From: Cyanobacteria bacterium UBA8803
Lineage (GTDB): Bacteria; Cyanobacteriota; Cyanobacteriia; Cyanobacteriales; Coleofasciculaceae
Assembly: GCA_003505715.1 (NCBI GenBank)
Contig: DNXU01000283.1
Span: forward strand, 27,593-33,823
Length of the DNA: 6,231 nt
Direction: 5' to 3'
The notes under the pieces were generated by a model. The model worked only from the letters and a program-made list of their open reading frames with translations. It was not told the origin of the DNA and did no database searches. Position numbers and translations under genes: made by a program. The number at the start of each line of letters is the position of its first letter. Within the stretch, counting starts at the first letter, position 1. This document shows, piece after piece, positions 1 to 6,231 of this stretch.

Positions 1-18
1 ATCCCTCATCCCTCATCC
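1..18 (+). repeat. Heptamer tandem repeat (ATCCCTC)n, left edge
   Basis: The window opens with two and a half units of ATCCCTC, ending nine bases before the pyrG stop codon (on the minus strand, just downstream of the gene). Short tandemly repeated heptanucleotides (STRR sequences) are well known in filamentous cyanobacteria. The true length is unknown because the window edge cuts it. Confidence 0.75.
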
Positions 19-27
19 TTTTTGCAC

Positions 28-1791
<1,764 letters not shown>

Positions 1792-2046
1792 TTAATTGCC
1801 CCAAAATTGTTAAGATGAACCCCGTTAATTGTGCCATAGCCTTCAAAAATTATGCGGTGCTAATAACACGTCTTGTCTCATCAATGGCTCAAAATAGTAA
1901 TCCCCTCACTCATTTATTGTTATGACGGGTTTAACCCCCCACCCCATTTAAAAAGGAAGTAGGGATAGCTGGGAGTTTCATCCCCCACGCAGACTAGGGA
2001 GTAGGGAAACCCCATACCTCAAGAAGGGGGAGCTTATATTGCCTTT

Positions 2047-2079
2047 TCGCCACTCCCCAATGCTCGATCGCCACTCCCC
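2047..2079. repeat. Short duplicated dodecamer (TCGCCACTCCCC x2)
   Basis: The 12-mer TCGCCACTCCCC occurs at 2047-2058 and again at 2068-2079, 21 bases apart start to start. It lies in non-coding C-rich sequence. It is seen directly; its origin (slippage or a degenerate tandem repeat) is inference, and no function is apparent. Confidence 0.6.
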
Positions 2080-2269
2080 TTTTCCCATCGTGGCAATCCT
2101 TGTACAATATTCGATTTTACTGCGAGTTTTATCGCCCATGGCTTTCTTCTACCTCTAGATATATTCCCCAGGCACTTGGCTGTAACAAACTCACATATCG
2201 CTCTTCTATGGCGTTTCCACCCCAACCTAGCGCAGGCAGAACTGAGGAGGCTGCTATGCAGAAAGGATG

Positions 2270-2302
2270 AAAGCTTTTAGACTAAGCTTTTTTTAGCTTT
2301 TT
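2270..2302 (+). terminator. Weak hairpin followed by T runs, possible terminator
   Basis: AAAGCTT (2270-2276) and AAGCTTT (2284-2290) are perfect reverse complements around a 7-base loop, and the plus strand continues with T-rich sequence (2291-2294 and 2298-2302). An alternative pairing joins AAAGCT (2270-2275) to AGCTTT (2295-2300). Only two of the seven pairs are G-C, so the stem is weak, and no gene that it would end is evident upstream on the plus strand. It could be the end of an unannotated small RNA, or chance in an AT-rich patch. Confidence 0.3.
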
Positions 2303-2429
2303 GAACTGGCGGGTTATTGCTGCTGAGCTGCACTAGTCCTCCTCTACTCTCTAGATTTGGTAGACCGCAGCCAAGGCAAAACTCTCATCCCCGCATCCGT
2401 GCCAAAATCTACTGAGCGCAATTCCGCTT

Positions 2430-2449
2430 TTTGAAATATTTTGAAATAT
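2430..2449. repeat. Perfect tandem decamer TTTGAAATAT x2
   Basis: Two exact copies of TTTGAAATAT lie head to tail at 2430-2439 and 2440-2449, about 85-105 bases before the oxidase-family start codon. The second copy runs into TATATAGA, a candidate -10 box. This could be a promoter element or a direct-repeat binding site, or simple AT-rich slippage; the sequence alone does not decide. Confidence 0.6.
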
Positions 2450-2534
2450 ATAGAGAATCAGCAGCCTTTACCTAAAAAGTAACAAACTGTGATTGTCTTA
2501 GCCGGGAATTTACTTTTTTCTTAATGTTTTTTCA

Positions 2535-3080
2535 ATGGCTAAATTTTACTCCGACCTTAACGCATTCTTGCAAGACTTTATCAAAAAACAAAAAGTCTTT
2601 TTTACAGGCACAGCCCCTCGACAAGGTCGAATTAATCTATCGCCTAAAGGTATGAATACATTTCGCTGCATAGATCGCCAAACTGTTGCTTATCTGGATT
2701 TGACTGGCAGCGGCAACGAAACAGCTGCTCACTTGCAGGATGATGGGAGAATAACCATCATGTTTTGCAGTTTTTCTGAGCAACCTTTAATTTTACGCCT
2801 TTACGGTCAAGGGCAGGTTATTCACCCTAGAGATAGAGAATGGCCAACCTTATATTCCTTATTTGATCCCCTGCCAGGAGAGCGCCAGATCGTTGTGGTT
2901 GATATTAAATCGATCCAAACATCCTGTGGCTATGGCGTACCTCTTTACGAATTTAAAGAAGAAAGGCAAACCCTTGTAGAATGGGCGGATAAAAAGGGAG
3001 AACAGGGAATTTATGATTACTGGGAAGCGAAAAACCTTAAGAGTATTGATGGTTTGCCCACTAACCTGTTATCGGATTGA
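2535..3080 (+). CDS. Pyridoxamine 5'-phosphate oxidase-family (FMN-binding split-barrel) protein
   Basis: This 181-residue cytoplasmic protein belongs to the PNPOx-like flavin split-barrel superfamily, judged from pattern recognition rather than a search. The barrel strands are visible as KVFFTGTAP (20-28), RINLSPKGMNTFRCID (32-47), TVAYLDLTGSGNETAAHL (50-67) and RITIMFCSF (72-80); the SPKG and GSGNETxxHL stretches sit where the family binds the cofactor. The C-terminal region has IQTSCGYGVPLYEF (127-140) and ends with a KNLKSIDGLPTNL segment typical of the uncharacterised branch of this family. It is not a canonical PdxH, so the vitamin B6 reaction should not be assumed; substrate and cofactor (FMN, F420 or haem) are unknown. 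There is no signal peptide or membrane segment. The ATG at 2535 is preceded by T-rich sequence with no Shine-Dalgarno motif; the next upstream ATG (2524) is out of frame. It lies 135 bp before the amidase with palindromic repeats between, so co-transcription is uncertain. Confidence 0.85.
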   Translation: MAKFYSDLNAFLQDFIKKQKVFFTGTAPRQGRINLSPKGMNTFRCIDRQTVAYLDLTGSGNETAAHLQDDGRITIMFCSFSEQPLILRLYGQGQVIHPRDREWPTLYSLFDPLPGERQIVVVDIKSIQTSCGYGVPLYEFKEERQTLVEWADKKGEQGIYDYWEAKNLKSIDGLPTNLLSD

Positions 3081-3120
3081 ATATAGGGAATAGGAAGAGC
3101 GGGAAGAATTTACCAATGCT

Positions 3121-3142
3121 ACCCTTCGGCTATGCTCAGGGT
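3121..3142. repeat. Short palindromic repeat (ACCCT...AGGGT)
   Basis: ACCCT (3121-3125) and AGGGT (3138-3142) are reverse complements around the 12-base centre TCGGCTATGCTC. Sequences of the form CCTTCGGCTACGCTCAGG are familiar as highly repeated small palindromes in cyanobacterial intergenic regions; the family assignment is from memory. It lies 41 bases after the oxidase-family stop codon, and no T run follows it, so it is not a standard intrinsic terminator. Confidence 0.55.
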
Positions 3143-3154
3143 AAACACCATATA

Positions 3155-3197
3155 TAGTAGCAATGGTGCGTTAGCTTTCGCATAACGCACCCTACTA
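3155..3197. repeat. REP-like palindrome (GGTGCGTTA...TAACGCACC)
   Basis: GGTGCGTTA (3165-3173) and TAACGCACC (3183-3191) form a perfect 9-bp stem around a 9-base loop. The pairing extends outward: TAGTAG (3155-3160) matches CTACTA (3192-3197) if the four bases CAAT (3161-3164) bulge. The GTAGGGTGCGTTA / TAACGCACCCTAC pattern is a dispersed palindrome common in cyanobacterial genomes (established from memory, copy number here not checked). It ends 18 bases before the amidase start codon, so in the mRNA the stem would sit just ahead of the ribosome-binding region. It lacks a trailing T run and so is a poor terminator. Confidence 0.75.
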
Positions 3198-3215
3198 ATA
3201 GAAACTTAATAAAGC

Positions 3216-4994
3216 ATGAGAAACATTCTGGGATTGGTTGTGTTAGGGTCTGTTACCATTACTACGTCTGCTGCTTGGGGACAGCAAAAGCTTTACGTAG
3301 CCTATCCCCCCGCTAACCATCAGACAACCGTTGACCAAATTTTCTTGATCGGTACTGCACCCCCCGTAGGAGATGTACTGGTAAATGGTCAAGCGATCGC
3401 TCGTTCTCCATCTGGGCATTTCGCGCCCAGTTTCCCTTTAGAACTAGGCGACAATCTGTTTACCTTGCGCTATCAAAACCAGGAGGTCAAAATTAAGGTC
3501 ACGCGCCTCAATACCAAGCCAGAGGTGCCCGTAGGGTTAGGGTTTGCGGAAGATTCCTTAATCCCAACAGTCGATATTGCTAGATTACCGGGGGAACTTA
3601 TCTGTTTTGGTGCGATCGCTACCCCCAATGCGACAGTTTCAGTCAGCCTCGGCAATCAAACTATTCCTTTACAGGCTGAATCCCAGAATGTTGAGTTACC
3701 TCCCAACTCTGCCGTCCTCACCACCAAAAATCAACCAGTTGTAGAGACATTCCACCGAAACTTCTCTACGGGACAATACCGGGGTTGTACAACCGCACAG
3801 GCACCCGCTAACTTGGGACAACCGGAATATCATCTCACCTTGAATGGCCAAACCATTAGCCAGCGAGTGCCAGGAAACATTTCCATTCTCTCCCCTGCCC
3901 AACTCGACGTTGCTGAAGTCATTGTCGATGCAGGTGTGGCTCGTACTGGGCCTTCTACTGACTATTCTCGCCTCACACCATTACCTAAAGGGACTAAAGC
4001 AACAGTTACCGGGCGAGAAGGCAATTGGGTACGCCTTGACTACGGTGCTTGGATCAAAGCTGAAGAGGTACAAATTCTTCCCAGTGCCATGCCACCTATA
4101 TCCTTAATTCGCAGTATTCGTGCCCGTCAGGTGGAGGGGGCAACTGAGGTCATCTTTCCCCTCCAAACCCCAGTCCCAGTTAGCGTACAACAAGGTGATC
4201 GCATCTTTACCCTAACTCTCTATAACACTACAGCCCAAACGGATACCATTCATCTTGATGACGATCCCTTGGTAAAACGTCTCGACTGGCAACAGGTGGC
4301 ACCCACCCAGGTGCAGTATAATTTCCATCTCAAATTCGAGCAGCAGTGGGGTTACGACCTCAGATATGAAGGAACGACCTTGATTTTAACCTTACGCCAT
4401 CCACCTAAATTGAGAAGTGAGGGCAGAGGTAATCAGCCACTAGCGGGAATTAAAATACTGCTCGATCCCGGACATGGGGGTGCAGAAACAGGGGCAAGCG
4501 GGCCTAATGGATATCTTGAAAAAGATGTCAATTTGGTCGTATCTAAGCTGCTGCGGGAGGAGTTAATCACCAAGGGAGCAACGGTGTATATGACGCGGGA
4601 GGACGATCGGGATGTATCGCTTGGGGATCGCGTCAAGATGATTAACGAGCTTAAACCCGCGATCGCGCTTTCCATTCACTACAACTCTCTACCTGACAAC
4701 GGTGATGCGATCGATACCAAAGGAGTGGGAATGTTTTGGTATCACCCCCAAGCCCATAGCGTAGCAATGTTTTTACATAATTATTTGGTGGGAAAATTAA
4801 GGCGTCCTTCCTACGGTGTATTTTGGAATAACCTGGCTCTCACTCGCCCTTATACCACGCCATCCGTATTGTTGGAACTCGGATTTATGATTAATCCGGT
4901 GGAATTTGAATGGGTTACCAATTCCCAAGAACAGCAGAAACTGGCAGCAGTGATCGCAGATGGCATTACTGAATGGTTCGCTAATACCCGATGA
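3216..4994 (+). CDS. Secreted N-acetylmuramoyl-L-alanine amidase (Amidase_3, AmiC-like)
   Basis: This 592-residue periplasmic zinc hydrolase would cut the amide bond between N-acetylmuramic acid and the stem peptide of peptidoglycan, as in daughter-cell separation and wall turnover. An N-terminal signal peptide is visible (Arg2, hydrophobic core about 4-18, likely cleavage near AWG-QQ, 20-24). Then come an Ig-like beta region (about 25-97), a region with the protein's only two cysteines (C130, C191), an SH3-like module (about 233-288, AGVARTGPSTDYSRL and GNWVRLDYGAWI), an AMIN-like beta region (about 296-396), and the Amidase_3 catalytic domain (about 409-588). Catalytic and zinc residues are present: His420 in LDPGHGG, Glu435 in YLEKDVNL, His488 in SIHYN and Glu554 in LLELGF. 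The domain ends close to the C-terminus with no trailing binding module. The ATG start is supported by the signal peptide directly behind it; there is no Shine-Dalgarno motif. SH3-like and AMIN-like modules probably bind wall polymers; this is inference. AmiC is the closest named relative but orthology is not established. Confidence 0.93.
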   Translation: MRNILGLVVLGSVTITTSAAWGQQKLYVAYPPANHQTTVDQIFLIGTAPPVGDVLVNGQAIARSPSGHFAPSFPLELGDNLFTLRYQNQEVKIKVTRLNTKPEVPVGLGFAEDSLIPTVDIARLPGELICFGAIATPNATVSVSLGNQTIPLQAESQNVELPPNSAVLTTKNQPVVETFHRNFSTGQYRGCTTAQAPANLGQPEYHLTLNGQTISQRVPGNISILSPAQLDVAEVIVDAGVARTGPSTDYSRLTPLPKGTKATVTGREGNWVRLDYGAWIKAEEVQILPSAMPPISLIRSIRARQVEGATEVIFPLQTPVPVSVQQGDRIFTLTLYNTTAQTDTIHLDDDPLVKRLDWQQVAPTQVQYNFHLKFEQQWGYDLRYEGTTLILTLRHPPKLRSEGRGNQPLAGIKILLDPGHGGAETGASGPNGYLEKDVNLVVSKLLREELITKGATVYMTREDDRDVSLGDRVKMINELKPAIALSIHYNSLPDNGDAIDTKGVGMFWYHPQAHSVAMFLHNYLVGKLRRPSYGVFWNNLALTRPYTTPSVLLELGFMINPVEFEWVTNSQEQQKLAAVIADGITEWFANTR

Positions 4995-5182
4995 AGCAGA
5001 ATAGGGAACTACTGAACTCCTAAACAGTGAGAGAGTAAGAGTTATTTCTGATAATTAGCAGGCTTGTTAGACTAAATTTGTTAACAGAAATACTCCTGAT
5101 GGTGTTGGATATTAGGGGAAAATTGGCATTGAGCAGAGTAGGAGTATAAAAATGCAACTAGAAGATTCTAAGGACAATCGCC
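4995..5182. promoter_or_regulatory. Intergenic region before the SLH gene, candidate promoter
   Basis: This 188-bp gap has no recognisable terminator for the amidase. A GATAAT box (5050-5055) with GTGAGA 17 bases upstream (5027-5032, 4 of 6 matches to TTGACA) is the best sigma-70-type promoter candidate, but it is weak. A TTAACA box (5081-5086) has no properly spaced partner. The region ends in a strong ribosome-binding site and mini-ORF listed separately. Confidence 0.25.
5140..5144 (+). promoter_or_regulatory. Shine-Dalgarno site (AGGAG) for a 17-codon mini-ORF
   Basis: AGGAG lies seven bases before an ATG at 5152, an ideal spacing. This ATG is not in frame with the SLH protein. The SLH start itself has a second good site, AAGGA at 5170-5174, eight bases before the ATG at 5183. 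None of the other three main genes in the window has a clear site, so two in a row here stand out. Confidence 0.5.
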
Positions 5183-5205
5183 ATGCCCAATCATTCTTCT
5201 CCTAA
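5152..5205 (+). CDS. Possible 17-residue leader peptide overlapping the SLH gene start
   Basis: The frame ATG...TAA encodes MQLEDSKDNRHAQSFFS and overlaps the first 23 bases of the SLH gene in another frame. The evidence for translation is the well-placed AGGAG site upstream. The SLH gene's own Shine-Dalgarno site (5170-5174) lies inside this mini-ORF, so ribosomes translating it would pass over and end just beyond the downstream start. That is the arrangement of a coupled or attenuating upstream ORF. The peptide is hydrophilic, with no signal or membrane segment, and I do not recognise it. It could equally be chance, or mark a lost or miscalled base that separates an N-terminal extension from the SLH protein. 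Confidence 0.3.
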   Translation: MQLEDSKDNRHAQSFFS

Positions 5206-6145
5206 GTCCCCACCACCCCTCGATCTTGATGAGTGGATTGCGATTATTGTAGCGTTCACGACTATCGGCGGCATACTATATTGGGCGCTGGGCAAAAAGG
5301 ATGAAAGTTGGAACCTCAAAAACTTTAGGTTTTTGCCCCCCTTCCCTCAACCCAACTCTACCTCAGAACCAAAGCAGGCACCCAAGCCAACCCCAATAGC
5401 ACCAGAGTCCTCCTCTCCTCAAGCAACTTCCGATCCCCAAACTAGGGAGAGAGGCAAGGGAGATGAGATACCCTTGCCCTCTTCCCTCTCCCTCCCACCA
5501 AGACAGCCTAAACCTCGAACATCCCAGAAAACTCCCTCCCTAAATAGAACTTCGGTAAAACCAACACCTACTGTTCCTACTCCATCGGTGGAATTCTCTG
5601 ATGTTGGAGAGCAAGAGTGGGCAAGAGAGGCGATCGCATCCCTCACCCAACAGGATCTTGTGGCTGGGTTTCCCGATCGCACTTTTAAACCTCATCAAGT
5701 GGCAACTCGCGGGGAATTAGCCGCTATACTGCAAAACCTAGTTGACAAAAAAAATAAACATAGGGCGATCGCTTTTAAGGACTTACCCGCTAATTACTGG
5801 GCAACCGCTGCCATTAGGGATGTTTCCAAAACCGGAGCGTTAAAAGGGTATCCCGGAGAAAAGTTTCAACCCAACCAACCCGTGTCTCGCGTAGAGGTTT
5901 TGGTTGCCCTAGCCACTGCTCTAAATTTGAAAACACCCTCGACACCAGCCAAAATTTTACAGAGTTACAAAGATGGCGACCAAGTACCGGATTATGCGCT
6001 CCCTAAAGTAGCAGCTGCCCAAACAGCAGGTTGGGTAGTTGGCTACCAGGCTTCCTCTAAATTGCTCAATCCCACCCAGCACGCCACCCGTGCCGAGGTC
6101 GCTGCTATGATTTATCGAGCCTTGGAGAGATCAAGAAAGCTCTGA
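5183..6145 (+). CDS. Membrane-anchored protein with three SLH domains
   Basis: This 320-residue protein has a short N-terminal cytoplasmic segment, one transmembrane helix (about 18-36, WIAIIVAFTTIGGILYWAL, followed by KK), a long Pro/Ser/Thr-rich linker (about 50-135) and three C-terminal SLH domains. SLH1 spans about 137-190 (FSDV, then LVAGFPDRTFKP and ATRGELAAIL), SLH2 about 197-250 (FKDLPANYWATAAI, LKGYPGEKFQP, VSRVEVLVAL) and SLH3 about 261-316 (more divergent, GWVVGYQ, ATRAEVAAMIYRAL). SLH domains bind peptidoglycan-linked polysaccharide. With acidic residues before the helix, orientation is not certain from charge alone, but the SLH domains must face the periplasm to act, giving a linker-and-tether from inner membrane to wall. 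There is no porin barrel, unlike the cyanobacterial SLH outer-membrane porins. The ATG at 5183 has AAGGA eight bases upstream. The neighbour upstream is a wall amidase. Function beyond wall binding is unknown. Confidence 0.88.
   Translation: MPNHSSPKSPPPLDLDEWIAIIVAFTTIGGILYWALGKKDESWNLKNFRFLPPFPQPNSTSEPKQAPKPTPIAPESSSPQATSDPQTRERGKGDEIPLPSSLSLPPRQPKPRTSQKTPSLNRTSVKPTPTVPTPSVEFSDVGEQEWAREAIASLTQQDLVAGFPDRTFKPHQVATRGELAAILQNLVDKKNKHRAIAFKDLPANYWATAAIRDVSKTGALKGYPGEKFQPNQPVSRVEVLVALATALNLKTPSTPAKILQSYKDGDQVPDYALPKVAAAQTAGWVVGYQASSKLLNPTQHATRAEVAAMIYRALERSRKL
5444..5498. repeat. Inverted repeat embedded in frame in the SLH linker
   Basis: GGCAAGGG (5453-5460) and CCCTTGCC (5471-5478) form a perfect 8-bp stem around a 10-base loop, and purine-rich AGGGAGAGA before it faces pyrimidine-rich CTCTTCCCTCTCCCT after it, giving imperfect extension. 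The element encodes about residues 88-105 of the linker (TRERGKGDEIPLP and following). It resembles the purine-rich intergenic repeat just after the gene (6150-6167). Insertion of a small dispersed repeat into a disordered linker is the inference. Confidence 0.5.
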
Positions 6146-6149
6146 CATC

Positions 6150-6167
6150 AGGGACAGGGAGAGGGAC
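6150..6167 (+). repeat. Purine-rich hexamer repeat AGGGA(C/G) x3
   Basis: Three adjacent hexamers, AGGGAC, AGGGAG and AGGGAC, begin five bases after the SLH stop codon. They form no hairpin and are not a terminator. Such AGGGAC-type tracts occur as simple repeats between cyanobacterial genes. Confidence 0.55.
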
Positions 6168-6212
6168 AACATAGAATAAAAAAGTTCTCATTTGGGTAAA
6201 ATACAGTAATTT

Positions 6213-6231
6213 ATCCCTCATCCCTCATCCC
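6213..6231 (+). repeat. Heptamer tandem repeat (ATCCCTC)n, right edge
   Basis: The same heptamer in the same orientation closes the window, again about two and a half units and cut by the edge. The bases after the last shared unit differ from the left copy (C against T), so the two are separate copies unless the repeat number varies. Confidence 0.75.

Noticed and set aside
2034..2225. Minus-strand open frame of 63 codons in the intergenic region
   Set aside because: The product has no recognisable domain or motif, there is no clear ribosome-binding site, and it lies in C-rich repeat-containing sequence; it looks like chance.
2208..2270. Plus-strand 20-codon frame ending at the terminator-like hairpin
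   Set aside because: No Shine-Dalgarno site precedes the ATG and the peptide is unrecognisable; adjacency to a weak hairpin is not enough.
2367..2377. GCAGCCAAGGC resembling part of the SRP RNA core
   Set aside because: The neighbouring GGAAGG-type loop sequence is missing and no long helix could be built around it.
2479..2493. NtcA-like site GTA-N8-TAC before the oxidase-family gene
   Set aside because: The second half reads TGA rather than TAC, so the consensus is not met.
3165..3191. Intrinsic terminator for the oxidase-family gene
   Set aside because: The stem is strong but is followed by CTACTA rather than a T run; it fits a dispersed palindromic repeat better.
3844..4107. Plus-strand alternative frame inside the amidase gene
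   Set aside because: It overlaps fully with a conserved protein in another frame, and its product is unrecognisable.
5419..5682. Minus-strand open frame opposite the SLH linker
   Set aside because: It arises from the biased Pro/Ser-rich linker composition and the embedded repeat.

Overview
The window looks like cyanobacterial chromosome. Seven exact copies of the HIP1 octamer GCGATCGC (starting at 830, 1141, 3393, 3612, 4659, 5630 and 5765) lie in 6.2 kb, all inside coding sequence; about 0.1 would be expected by chance. The envelope proteins (an amidase with SH3-like and AMIN-like modules, and an SLH-domain protein), the (ATCCCTC)n heptamer repeats and the palindromic intergenic repeats fit a filamentous or otherwise repeat-rich cyanobacterium. 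I cannot name a genus.

Layout: pyrG (CTP synthase) is on the minus strand at 28-1785. A 749-bp gene-free divergent region (1786-2534) separates it from three plus-strand genes: a pyridoxamine 5'-phosphate oxidase-family protein (2535-3080), a secreted N-acetylmuramoyl-L-alanine amidase (3216-4994), and a membrane-anchored protein with a proline-rich linker and three SLH domains (5183-6145). The gaps of 135 and 188 bp between the plus-strand genes hold repeats or possible start signals, so a single tight operon is not evident. The window begins and ends in the same direct heptamer repeat, which may mean it is a contig or segment bounded by repeats.

Functionally, pyrG is housekeeping nucleotide synthesis and the oxidase-like protein is an uncharacterised flavin-fold enzyme. 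The last two genes both act on or bind the cell wall: one would cut peptidoglycan cross-bridge stems, the other would tether the inner membrane to the wall or its attached polysaccharide. Their adjacency suggests, but does not prove, a shared envelope role.

No CRISPR array, tRNA, rRNA, transposase, phage gene or defence system was seen. I do not see a convincing undescribed system. The most unusual points are a 17-codon reading frame with a good ribosome-binding site overlapping the start of the SLH gene, a hairpin-forming repeat embedded in frame in the SLH protein linker, and the domain layout of that protein.
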